From Diphasiastrum complanatum (lineage: Eukaryota; Streptophyta; Lycopodiopsida; Lycopodiales; Lycopodiaceae), in the NCBI GenBank assembly GCA_029204225.1, contig CM055095.1:16512442-16572869 (forward strand): DNA of 60,428 nucleotides, in the 5' to 3' direction. Under the pieces are notes generated by a model, which was not told the origin of the DNA, searched no databases, and worked only from the letters and a program-made list of their open reading frames with translations. Each line of letters starts with the position of its first letter. Position 1 is the stretch's first letter. Below are positions 32,845 to 45,300 of this stretch, in pieces. Position numbers and translations under genes: made by a program.

Positions 32845-34040
32845 TCAGCTCCTGAACAAGATAGGCTGCAGACTCGTTGATATACCTGATAGGTGGTCTG
32901 CTAACTCTTGTCGATCTTCTGGGTGATAGAGGAAGTTGATCATTTTCATCATGCTGTAGTTGCTGAACTGCACATCATCATCTTCGGATTCGCCATTGAT
33001 ATGTTGTTCGTCGAGAGTAGACGAGCTTGGACCTTCGATAGGAATAGTCGACTGAGGAACTTCAAAGTTCAATATGTCGGATGAGTCGGACAAGTCGGCT
33101 ACATGGGCTTTGCCTTTCCCCTTGGGGTCGATAAACTGATCTTCGATGAAGATGACATCCCGGCTAGTGAATATCTTCGACTCAATAGGATCGAATAGTA
33201 AGCTTGGTCCAAAGTAGTGTGGCTGATGAAAATACATTTGATACTCTGGAAGTCGAGCTTCTTCCTGAGATCATGAGGAATCTGTGCATAAGTTGTACAT
33301 CATGAAAAATCTGCGCGTAAGTTTGATAAAGAAGGTTTGGTACCCGTCCAAACTTCGTATGACGTTTTGGCTAAGAAACCTTTAGTAGGACATCTGTTCT
33401 GAATATAGGTTGCTATTGAAACAGCTTCAGCCCAGAAGGACTTCGGAAGTGTCGCATGCGCAAGCATACACTTTGTTGATTCAACTAAGGTTCTGTTCTT
33501 TCTCTCAGCAAGACCATTCGACTGAGGTGAATAGGAGGTAATGTATTGTTGTTCAATGTTGTTGTTAAGGCAGTACTCCTTAAATTCGGTAGAGATGTAT
33601 TTTCTCCCGTTGTCGTACTTTAATGCTTTGATTCTTTCGCTATTTTGATTTTCTGCATGCTCTTTGAATTGTCGAAACTTGTTGATAGCCTTTGATTTCT
33701 ACTTAATGAAGTAAACAGCTGTTCTTCTGAAAAATTCGTCAATAAAAGTAATGAAATACTTTGCCTCTAGCAATGATGGAGTTTGCATAGGTTCACATAT
33801 ATCTGAATGAACAACATCTAACAGACCTTTTGATGCATGCCTATGACTTGATCTAAATGGAATCTTAGTCTGCTTTCCAAGGATGCAGCTATGACAGACA
33901 GGGACGTCGATTTTGTCGGTTAAAAAGTCGAGATCAAGTGCTAGGGATTGTCTGGACATGTTCGATACATATGCATAATTCAAGTGTCCTAAGCGATGAT
34001 GCCATAGTAATGCTTTACTGACAAGAACAGAGGTTTTCAA
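32845..34040 (-). pseudogene. Element C integrase
   Basis: The zinc-binding N-terminus is WHHRLGHLN plus CHSCILGKQTKIPF. The first catalytic Asp is in VVHSDICEPM (frame 34040-33699). A stop follows at VYFIK. After it DNGRKYISTEFKEYC and SNGLAERKNRT carry the second Asp and the Glu with the usual 35-residue spacing, but in a frame cut by stops. The C-terminal part with FTSRDVIFIEDQFIDPKG and a Ser-rich linker is in the 33237-32845 frame. It belongs to the same family as D and H. Confidence 0.85.
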
Positions 34041-34255
34041 GGCTTGACTAGTATCAGAATAACAATGTGCTAATCTATATAAGTATCTCTGCTTCTTGCC
34101 GAGTGCAAGGATCTTATTGCTCCTATCGATAATTTTGCATTGATCAGACTCAAATCTGTAATTCTACTTATTGATAACAGATTTGTAGAGAGTTTAGAAA
34201 TGAACATACAAGACTTTTGACAGTAGTTTGAATTGATCATGCTGGAACCTTAATC

Positions 34256-35290
34256 TTACAGTTCTTCACCTTCGATAGTGTGAGTGCTATTATCAACAAG
34301 ATGAACATACTTCTTTGTGCTGTAAGGCGTATAGGAATGGAAAATCTCACGATGATTGGTCATATGTTGGGTAGCTCCAGAATCCAAAAACCAAGAATCA
34401 TCCAAAAATGTCTTTTGGTCTTTGACCATAAATGCGCCTTTGTCCATGTCGACTTCGGGAGATGCTGAAATTGTATTTGCTATTTGATCAGGTTGCTTGG
34501 CTGCGTTCTTCGCTTTGAGAACTCTCCAATCCTGGATCTCATGCTTATTGCAATACCTGCAAAACATCTTCTTCTTCGACTGTGAATTTGATGATTGTCC
34601 TTGACCTTGAGTCGGCTTCTGATTCGATGTAGACTGCTTGGAGCCTTTCTGCTTCTATCGTTTTGAGCCTTTGTTGACATATAGAGCATGAGATGAAGAA
34701 ATAGACGAGGTGTCCTGACTTTTTCGATTATCTTCTTGCAACAACATAGTGATAACTCTGGTAAGAGTTAAATCTGAGTGTGTCGATATGATCATCACTC
34801 AGTTCTCATATGTAGAGGGCAAGTTTGAAAGCGATGTCATAATTGCGCCTTGATCGTCTAAAACTGATCCAATAGCGGCCATTTGTTGCAAGAGATTTTT
34901 TAACTGGTTAATATGACTCTGAAGAGAATCACTATTCGACATCTTGAGTGTGAAGAATTTCCTTTGTAGATGTAACTTGGTAGTTACGTCTCTCACATCA
35001 TATAGTGAGCTCAGGATGTCCCAAACTTCTTTCGAAGTTTTGGCTTCAGCTATGTGGCCAATTTGAGTATCTGATATGTTGAGGATAATAAGCGCAAAAG
35101 CTTTACCATCCTTCGATTTCCACTTTGAGTCCACTGTGTCGAGGTCTTCATCTTAAATTTCCACAAATGATAATTGGATCCATTCAGCTTGTCTGCGATA
35201 AGACCGACTTTACTTTGAAAATCTATTTGGAACTTTAGTTTGTCGATTGTATCGATGACGTTAAGAGAGAGATACCATGCTACGCTACAA
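34256..35290 (-). pseudogene. Element C gag, knuckle and protease
   Basis: Gag begins without a clear ATG near 35290 (VGLIADKLNGSNYHLWKFKM) and shifts frame near 35140. It continues as AFALIILNISDTQIGHI, KEVWDILSSLYDV and LHLQRKFFTLKM to 34799. The knuckle at about 34560 reads CRYCNKHEIQDW, so its last Cys has become Trp. The protease signature is SWFLDSGATQHMTNHREIF. Stops and shifts separate the parts. Confidence 0.85.
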
Positions 35291-35419
35291 TTGGAAATCG
35301 ATTTTCTGATACTGAAACTGATGCTATGAACTGAAGAATATGATATCAATTTGATATCGCAAAAGATATCAAGTATTAGAGCTCTGATATCATAAAGGTA
35401 ATAGCAAATTAAAGAATTC

Positions 35420-35431
35420 ACTCTGATACCA
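35420..35431 (-). other. Primer-binding site of element C
   Basis: The minus strand reads TGGTATCAGAGT immediately after the 5' LTR, which is the initiator Met-tRNA site with one change at its end. Confidence 0.85.
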
Positions 35432-35980
35432 TGTTGGAAAGAGGTGATGAGATGAAAGAAAAAATAATTCGACAAATTGAAGTAGGTAAACGATTTATCG
35501 AGCGCGGCGAAAGAAACCTTCTTTCCTGTGCATGACTACGCCTATCAATATTGAACAAAAGTAGTGATAGAAATCACGTTCAATCTTTAGCAACTAACTT
35601 TGAAATCGCTAGCAACTAAGTGATTACGTAGCCAAACATAAAGCATTGAATAGATTGATTCAGTAAAAGAAACAAATCAGAATGAAAATGAGCACAAAGG
35701 AATAGCGGATCAAAGCCTCGTGCTGTTATGCGAAAAATGCAAAAACCCCGAAATGCGAAAATGCCGAAGGCCGAAAAATGCTAAGTCTACGAAGTCTTCG
35801 AAGTGGCCGAAGTCTTCGAAGTTTGTCGATGATGTCAATAAACGTCGGAGCCACCTGTGAGCCATTTCCGAGTAGTTCTGCAGACTGTGTAGAAACACGA
35901 AGAATTCTGCAGGTCTGGATAAATGAAGTTGGATGAAGATTAAAAGTCGATTAGTCGATTAGTAGGAGAATAATCCAACA
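35432..35980 (-). repeat. Element C 5' LTR
   Basis: 549 bp with canonical ends TGTTGGAAAG...AATCCAACA on the plus strand. An internal part (about 35728-35830) is made of CGAAG/CTTCG and CGAAAAATGC units. Confidence 0.85.
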
Positions 35981-36134
35981 CATTTCACATATCAGCACAG
36001 ATTGTTAAAAATGGAGATGGGGAGCAGTACTGCCAAGACTTCAAACAGTTCAATCAGTAGCAATGCATGCTTTATCTATGAAAAAAATTAGTCAATGGGC
36101 ATATAGCAGTCACAAAGAAACCTTGTGTACTTAC

Positions 36135-36315
36135 GGTTTGATAACAGCTGGGAACCATTTCCGCAGTGTAGTTAAGAATAACATTTGCAAGTACCCCAAA
36201 AATCCACGTGGAAAGAGCATGAAATTTGTGTTCATCTCAACAATGGCATGAGCATCACACAAGCGCCTTCTTGTGAACTCTGCAGCTGCAGGACGCAGAG
36301 GAAACTTCCCATGCA
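36135..36315 (-). CDS. Flavoprotein exon j (last exon found)
   Basis: Acceptor CTTCAACAG|TGCATG, strong donor AAACC|GTAAGTA. It encodes HGKFPLRPAAAEFTRRRLCD through LTTLRKWFPAVIKP. Reading through the donor gives CCG TAA. Splicing to the pyrimidine-rich acceptor at about 36078 (TTTTTTTCATAG|A) gives CCA TAA, so either way the protein would end at this proline unless a more distant exon is used. Confidence 0.8.
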
Positions 36316-39300
36316 CTGTTGAAGGAAGGAGGACAATTAGACAGGAATCAAGAATGCAAAATGCTACTCCATATCAGAATTTTGAAAGATTTAGTTCAAC
36401 ATTGTAACCTGTTTGATATAAAGTGCATAGAAAAAATAGTGAATACACTCTCATGGTATAAACTGACATAGAAAAATCAAGAGACAGCACTGTAAAGACA
36501 ATAGGTAAAACCGAAGTAGAAATATATCTGCACCTGGCTTTGATTCTTGTAGAATTTGATCAAATAGGAGGCAGTCCTCTAGTGCGACATTGCAACCAGT
36601 ACCATAGGAAGGAAACTGCACACAAATGTAAAAATGAGTTTTATAAAGCATTCAGTCCTATGCATAATCATCAAGGGCCTAATGAACTAGCAGATAGAAC
36701 AACGTTAAGGCCTAGGAGTTTCATCAAGGATATAATTAATGACGTAACAGAATAAAGCTGCAATATGCACTCAATCTCATGAAGCTGATATAATATGAGC
36801 TGATGCTTGAGTGTTTCATAAGCATCAAGAAGAGATGAGAAACCTTTATGCTGTCAAACAGTCACTGCTGATGCTGATATTTATATCTATGTTAACCTCA
36901 TAATTACTGAAAGTATGCCTCGACACTTCAGGGATTGCTGAATCTCTACATTATACAACATTGTGATGAGCCTTGAAGTCTTAAACTAAGAAACATGAAC
37001 AATGCAATTTACTACGGGCAAACAACTAACTAACTAAGCAATAATATAGGAAATGTAACTGGACAAGAATACTGTCAGCAAGCCTTCTCTAAGACGGGGT
37101 AGTTTCCTCTCACAAAATCTAAAGGAAACTAAATGACCACCTCTAGTTATCGTGTCTTAACTGATACTTCTCGTCAGAGAGAGCACTTTCATTTACAGAT
37201 CTTGGTGTAGTTCTAACCCCTACCATAAATTAGCCACCAGTTCAGCTGTCACTGTAGCTTCGATTTGCAGCAAATGGATTCATAACAACAAATAGCCATA
37301 ACAGAAATATTAGTAAGTTCCAAAGCATATAAATTTCAACTGCTTCTAAGAACTTTGAACTTTTTTCTGACAAAAAACTCATTATTACAACCTGCTGAAA
37401 AAACTTTTGTGGTTGAAACGGAATGTGAACATTTTTAGACTCTTCACAAAGAACTTTTTTTCAAAAAAAAGCCTAATCATCTCAGCAGCTTATGGTCCGT
37501 CATGTCCTTTCGAAAGATTTGCTATAATGCAGTATCCAGTCCAGGCTACTGCAATATGTTTTACAATCACTTGCTATTACCTATCAGCAGATGCTAATTT
37601 TCAGCAACTTTTCAGCAATTTGGAGTATGAATCTTGTAGAATATGCTTCAATTCCCCGGATAAAGAACTTTAGGCCCCACCTTAAAGACAAGTTTCATAG
37701 AGCCAAGGTGGAAAAACATATTTGGCAATATTCTAATTTCGAGATTTGCGGCACATGTCAACAGGCAAAGCTTCATAAATCAAACATGTAGACAAACTGC
37801 AAACTGCCTTATTTTTTATGGTACGAAAGGTTCAAAAATTTTATGCAATTCTACACTAGCACAAAATTTTGTTGCAACACTGAATCCAACTCTATAAGGC
37901 AACACACATACGTAAGATTCTTAATGATGCCTTGTTTCAGATACCATTCTCATCTTTTTTAGAAAGGTGTGTATTTTCCATGAATGTGCCATAATGAATA
38001 GGTCTAACTATTTCACCAGATCAGTTACAATGAAACAGTCTCTGGCAAATGAAAACTGCTAAACATCTGAAAAGCAATTAAGCAAACAAAATAATCACTA
38101 AATCAAGGTCCACACTATTAAAGAATAAGGTTTATCCTGCACAATTACCATCGAATGGGCTGCATCCCCAATAAGTAGAACATTTTTATGATGAAAACGT
38201 GAAAGCAGAACTGCACCACCAAAAGATATAGCCGGTTGCTTCAGAAAATCCTCAGCAAAATTTGGATTTTCTTTCAAGAGGAGATCATAAACCTCTGGCG
38301 CATTTCCTCTACAAAATAAAAACTTCATAAGAGATTACATTTGCAAAGGTAGAAAGAAAGGAAGAGAATGTTAGAAGAACTCTGTTCAGAACCTATGATT
38401 CATGTTAGAAGAACTCTGTTCAGAACCTATGATTCATTCTCTGGTCTGCAGCAGACAGCAATCACAAAAAGTAGAACAGAGAATTTTACTGGCAGAGTCA
38501 TAAGCACCTGGTTTTAAATCTCAAATATAGATGATAAAAGATAAACTGATGTTAAAAGCTCTTTTACAGCATACTATTTCTCAATAAAAAAGACTAAGAT
38601 AATATGGACACTACTTCCCTTTACAAGCATCCTCACAATTCGATCTACTGGATATAGGTGCTATAACAATACTCAATTGCACTCCCTAAATATTTGGGAC
38701 TTACGCAAGCAATGCTTCATATCAGAGTTACAGACTCCTAGGTCCACAGATAAGATGTATTACAGGGCCTTTATTCGTTCATTGGGCCTATATTTATTTT
38801 TATTCATTTGTTGGCCATGAGCCTTCTTAATTCATGTACAAGCCTAAAGGCCTTCTTTATGCATATATTTGGAACTGGCGAAGGCGTGCCAACTATTACG
38901 AATTTTGGTCCTAGAGTGAGGGGTAGGTCATAGACTTTCTATGAAGTCGCACTATTTTCCCTCCTAAGACCCTAGTTTGGATAAGCTTGGGTCAAGTACC
39001 TACAAGCTTTTATTTTAAAGTTTCGATTGGGCATAAATAGGCCCTATGTACATTCATTTTTCAACTTATGATTTGGTATTGCTTGGGCTCTTCATGGGAG
39101 AACCCTTGCTTTTATAATCGCTTGTGGGGCTTCAGTCATTGGTTCTATGTGATGTGATGCTCTATACCATTCTATGTGGAAGATTGTTAGATTGCTTCAT
39201 GAAAGCTGCAGAGTGCCATGGTTGCTGATTGCTAATTAATAAAGGATAAAAGAGACTAGATCAGCTAGTGGTCAAGGATCCGGAGGGGTCGCATGCTTAT

Positions 39301-42300
39301 ACAGGGAGTCTCTTCACCCAATCACTGAGTTCATCAGGCATGGCGAGCATGCACATTATATTTGGATTTGTATTGTTGGACAGGATATTGGTTTGGACAA
39401 GGACCTCTTTGTTTCGACATGCTATTTTCCTCCAGAGTCTTCCTCTTTTGTTGATGGCATTGGCTCACTCTACCTTGATCACTCATTGGATATTGTTAGA
39501 TTCGCAAAACGTGGGCATATTTTCCACACTAAGGACTTAATACCAAGACATCTTCACGATAGTCAGAGTTTCACGACACCACCAACCAGCTCCGCACTCA
39601 TGCCCTTGACAGTGATGGGATGGGAGTTACCAAGATTTTCAAGGACAGTTCGAGACCTATGGGGGGGGGGGGGTGAGTACTTATTACAGCACAACGGCCC
39701 AGAAGGTCACAGCCCCGCAAGTAGCTAGGTTGTTTATCTAGAATGTGGTCAGGTTGCATGGACTTCCGAAGTCCATTGTGTCTGACAGGGATCCCAAGTT
39801 TAAGGGTAATTTCAGGACAGAGGGGTTTGCCAAGGTAAGCACACAATTGCGGATGAATAGTACGGAGCATCCTCAGACGGATGGCCAGACATAGAGGGTT
39901 AATCAAATCTTGGAAGACATGATTCGTGCATATGTTAGTGGTACGCAAACAGACTGGGTGAACGTAGAGTTTGCGTATAATATTTAGAAAATGCGTCCAC
40001 AGGATTGAGCCCTTTTAAGCTCAACTATGGTTATAGGCCAGCTAGCCTAGCAACCATAGGGATTCCACAAAAGGTGCCTAGTGCTGCGGAGTTTTAATCC
40101 AGATGCAGCAGAGGCTAGAAACAAAATTATAAAGTTTGCATTCAGTTAGAAGAAAATTGCCGTAGATAGTAAGGGTATTAGGTGCTATACAACCACAAAG
40201 GACAATCAAAATTAAAGTACGTCAAGATTGAGTAATGATCAGGATCCAAATACAGCCTAAATACAGTTTCCTAAAGCTTTGATTATACCATTTGTGCTGA
40301 ATATGTATGGCAATGTCTCCTTGATTTCATATTTGAGGCCAGACTTTGTTGGAAGTTTATGGTGTCAATCTGACATGTATTCTTGGCCCATGCCCTTTCA
40401 TCTCTTAGCTAATAAAGACTTAACACCAAGCATCTATCTTGAAGAATTTTTGGTCAAACAGTTATCCTATGAAAATTTTCTCCAATTTTTGGGTCACTTG
40501 TTTCTAACCCTGTTTGAAGTTTGCTCAATCTTGCAAGGCTTACTTTGGAAGGTTGAGTATAAAACTTATGGTCGGTGAGGGGATGTCCGGCTGTATACCT
40601 TACGTAGACCTAAACCCTCACCCCTGGATGTTCCTGCTTGTAATTTAGGATGGTGGCCACAAACCAAGATCAAGGAAAAGTCTAAACACTCAACAATGCT
40701 AGAATTGAGGCACCACACTTAGGTTACTATATCATATAGCAAGCCACTTCAATATGTGATGTTGGAGATGTGCTTCGACTTTTGATTGAGCCAAAATGCA
40801 GCATTTTCTAAAAACTGCTGCACCCACTTGCTACAACCCTAACAATCAATGTGAGTCAGGCATAAGATAGAAGCTATAAATCGATTCAACAGGTCAACTT
40901 GAAAGTTGATAGCTTTCTTGTTTTTGTCATTACACTTCCAGTAATATAGCACAGAAAGGAAACATACTTGAACAAAGTTTCCACTTCTGAAGCACTGGAT
41001 GCATTAAGAAGATCTGCCTTCTTTGAGCCACCCCAGAAGCTACCATCTGCCATACCAACCAATAGCATGTTGAGGCTGGGCCAGCTCTGCATCAACGCAT
41101 GTATACACAGATTATAAGAAAATACCAGTATGAACAGTTCTGGAACTGCTACACCAACTGCTACAACAACTGCTCGGCGGAGGAACCTTGTTGCTTTCAA
41201 GTCTACAACTACTGGAGTTGGTGTAAGTTACACCTTTTTTTTTGCCAGGGCTTCACAATTTTCTCTACCTCAAAACTGACTGACTATATCCTAGTCAATT
41301 GTAACAATTCTGACAGTTATTCAGTTCAGCCTCCACTTTATTTGTGGACAGATCATGGCTAGCACATTTTTCCAACCTTGATTCTTCACGCCGTGAAGGA
41401 CATGGGTAGCTTCCAAGTTTACCACATTATTTTTTGAACCTATATTTTATTTCACGGACCATGCAAGATTCTTCATCTATATTAAGTGTCCAGTCAGAGT
41501 GACTTCACACCGTTGGCTGCATAATAACAAAGCTCAAGTGGTGCTCAAATCCTTGACTGTAAAACTGCAAAAGTTTGTTCAGACATTCCCGAATGACTTC
41601 AACTAGAAGGGAAAGAAATTTTTTCAAATTTAGTAACAATCAAGATGCTAATGTAGGAAAAAACTAGCTCTGGTTTTGCAGCCTTATGCTTTATTTCCAA
41701 CTTCAGAGCACATCATCTATCAAGCACTACTACACGATTGTAACTGACACTTCCATGCCTTCAACTCTGTCATTTCAAAAGTAAGGTGATTCTGCATTGA
41801 GGTAAGTCGGCAGAGATGCACAAAAAATCAATGCCAGCTTCCTAAACACAAGAAAGAACCCTAGTGCTTCGCTGCTCAAAGTTATATCGACCCTATGTAT
41901 CAGTGATATGCAACCTTGAAGTGATCAAGACACCCGAGGAAAATGATGTCGTTAGTTCAAGTTCACAATATCTTTTGATCAAACATAACTTACCCCCAAC
42001 CACATATAACATGGCAAAGAAAACTACACCCTGGAACAAGAGAATATTATATCATACCTGAACCCTATTATGATCTTTGTATAAGGGGGATGTTTTCGCT
42101 AACGCAGGACGAATGTGAAAAGATTTATAGAATTCAGGATTCTGTAAAAACTTCAGGCTCAGCGGCAAGTTCCTGAAATACCAAGCAAATGGTTGCCAAT
42201 GGTAAATCTCAACATTGATTAGCCGCATTTCAGATAGATATCAAGCATGCTTTGGCAATTGATTACATATTTCAATTTACGAGATGAATATGAGACTGAG

Positions 42301-45300
42301 GTAACAGTAACACTTTTACTTCTGTTTCCGTATAGTTGCCTCCTTTGAAGTCTTATTCCTAACACAGCGCTCACAATTTATAATATAAGAGCCACCACCT
42401 TATCATACTATCTAATAAAAAACATCCAGAACCCCAATCAGCAAGTGCCAAAAGAGAATAGTCTCAGAAGAAAAACAACCGTACCCAAAGAGAAGTAAAT
42501 AGACCCTTATAATAGATAGATACATCTGCTATATCGTCTAGTATACCTACTCGGTTGCATTTCCAGCAGCTCTCTGAATCGCATCCAAGCGAAGTAGCTC
42601 AGCTCGTACCTTGCTTGATACTCCATCTGCACCAACTAGCAGATCAAACTCCACTTTCATCTCGTGCTGCTGCTGAAGGCCTGACACAGTTACACGAGTA
42701 AAGATGCTATCCTGGAAAATGTTGATGACTAAGCAAAGAGCATTTCCAGCTCATACGAGGAATATGAATTATCCTTGCTGCACGCCATCTCCAATATTGC
42801 TAAACATTGTAAGTGGAAATGTGATCAGCAGAAGCGACCAGCCATCACCTTCACAATCATCGATGTAGTTGGCTGAACGTTGAAAAGTGGCCAGTCTATT
42901 TGTGTCATCAATCTCTTTCAACTCCCATCCAAAATTTGTGGAGAGATGGTCAGTATCCCTGTGCCAAAAATGCCACCTTCAGTTGAAAAGAGCACAATTT
43001 CAATCTTCAAGACCAATTTTTTAAAATAGCTCTATAGAGGCCCTGAGATTGGATTAACTTCAAATAAAGAAGTGGACTGCCACTTAGGCGTTTCCAAGAA
43101 GGAATATAAGAAAACTGGTGGTTCAATACATTTATCAGCAACAGAAAAGATAGTCAAATCACATGCTAGATACTTTCTGTTGAAAAACTGATGATTCTGC
43201 TTATTTGATAACCTTATATTGCATTGCTTATACAATCTGAAACAGATTCTTATGTGATTGACAGAATATTAGGGAGCGGTAATATGCTCTTTAGTGCCTC
43301 CCAACTGAGAGAGTCTGATAGAACTTCATACAAATCTATAGGAGTATATACCAATGCAATGAGTTTTTGCAAAATCAACTTGCGAAACACTTTGAGCTTT
43401 CTCCAAACATTTCCTTGAAATAAATTAGTTAAATTAAATGCAGAGTGTTATAAGCCGATCGATGCACTTCAAACTTCTTCCTCAAACTAACAGATAGCTC
43501 CATTAAGTGTCTGAAAGTACGGCTGAGGATGATGGCACAGACCTAGACATTAAGCCCAAGCTAGTCATGGGTAGTGACTCAGGGGCTAGCCAGTCATGAC
43601 TCCATGTTAGGAGACATGGGTGGCCACTGTGATGGGTTACTATAAAGCTTCATTCTCCTTTCAAGAACAAACTTTCTTGCATTTTCAATGGAGAACTTCA
43701 CCAACAGTGTTCTATTATTTCCTCTTATTTGCATACCAAACAGGTAATTTTCATTAATTCCTTCTTTCTCCAAGCTCATCATCTTTTAATCAAGTTTGAA
43801 ACGGGGCCCTCTAACTCCAAAAAGCTTCCTATTTCATAATCTTGCTACATTTTGCTATGACTGAAACTTGTGTAGAGAACAAACTCCTATTCACTTATTT
43901 ATTCACTTAAACTTAAGATTGTTAACTTGTGTGCCCCTGACATATTTCAAATTCCTCCTTGTAGTTGGGAACATTTCTTTGAAGATCTTCAATTAGAATT
44001 GAAGCTTAACATTGTCCTCTCCAGTGAAGTGATTCTCTGACTTCTTGAACCTGTCAGGATCGGAATCTGAGTCTGAAATGATTAGTTAAAAATGCTATAA
44101 CAAGAATGATTAAAGTCTAGATTTTACTAGACAAGTACACTTCAATATCATTTAAGCATGTACACAACATGCATTAAATGAGATACAATAAGAAGGTACA
44201 AAACCATCATTCCCCATTAAGACTTGTACTTACAAGTACAACTAGCATTATATTATTGATAATCATCAACAAGTACAATGAGGACAAAATTGATGGCTAC
44301 TCGCTATAGACCTAGCATTTCTAGACTCCACTAAGTTCTCACCCACCCTATGTACCTACTCACCTACCGCACCTACCTACCTACTAGTCAACATCTACCA
44401 ATCAAAGATAGGTAAAAGTATTAGCTCAATGTAGGTCCTAGAATTAGCTCAATGTGGCCCTACTATTTACATGGGTCTAAAAGTTAACTATTGGCCTCTA
44501 TAATTGATTTCTAGATTCATATTAATTATTTGGTAGTATCCAATAGGGTTTAAGTCAAAGCTACCTTCTAGCTTTGTTGATTATATCAGATGACTTGGAA
44601 CTCAAGGAGTTAAATGGTACTTTGAATATGTTAAGAATCATATGCCTTCAAATGAGGCTCACAGCTCTATTTAGGTTATTTGAGATCCTAAACTCTAACC
44701 TGATCGGCCCATGTTCCCAAAACCTTTTCTTAGGTCGCTCATCAACTTCTTGAAGTCTAATTTATGATGTGCTTTAGGAATACAAAACATATCTAATAAG
44801 TTGTGGGGCACTAGGTGTCCGTACCCAAACCTAAGAACTGCCTATCACTACAATCACCAAAATATCCTTTGCCATCTAGCAATGGAAATGAAGACAATCA
44901 TTGCTAGATCAAGCATTCTATGATAGGCCATAATGAAAAGTTTCCTTACGAGAAATGTTGGCAAGAAAGGTAAGGAGATAGTGAGATGTAAATGAAGGCA
45001 ATTTCTTGGACCCATGTATCTAGTGGTGCATCATCTAGTGGAAGGTACCAATGAGCATCTGCAATGAGGACTAAAAAGTGAAATAGAGGCTAGAACGACG
45101 GTGCAAATGGCTAAACAACATGACTAGGTAGACATACTAGGGGGGAGGGATGGAAGGGTACAATTAGTGCAAAAAGTGAGAAAGAGTGACTAGAAATTAT
45201 TGTTGGAGAGACTTAAAAATGTCCATGAAAGGATTGTCTATTACATTGTGTCTGCCATTGTCTGGATAATAAGTGAATCCGTTGGCATAGGCTTAAATCG

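Larger units (their letters stand above)
31013..35980 (-). mobile_element. Copia element C, nearly complete, inactive
   Basis: Read on the minus strand the order is LTR, PBS, gag, altered knuckle, protease, pre-integrase and integrase, RT, RNase H, PPT and part of an LTR. This is the standard copia order. Frameshifts, stops and a changed RT active site make it inactive. Its right edge lies in the intron or 3' flank of the flavoprotein gene, about 155 bp from exon 10. Confidence 0.9.

Noticed and set aside
35728-35860. Heat-shock-element-like GAAG/CTTCG repeats in the C LTR
   Set aside because: The spacing is wrong: units read GAAGTCTTCGAAG rather than contiguous nGAAnnTTCn pentamers.
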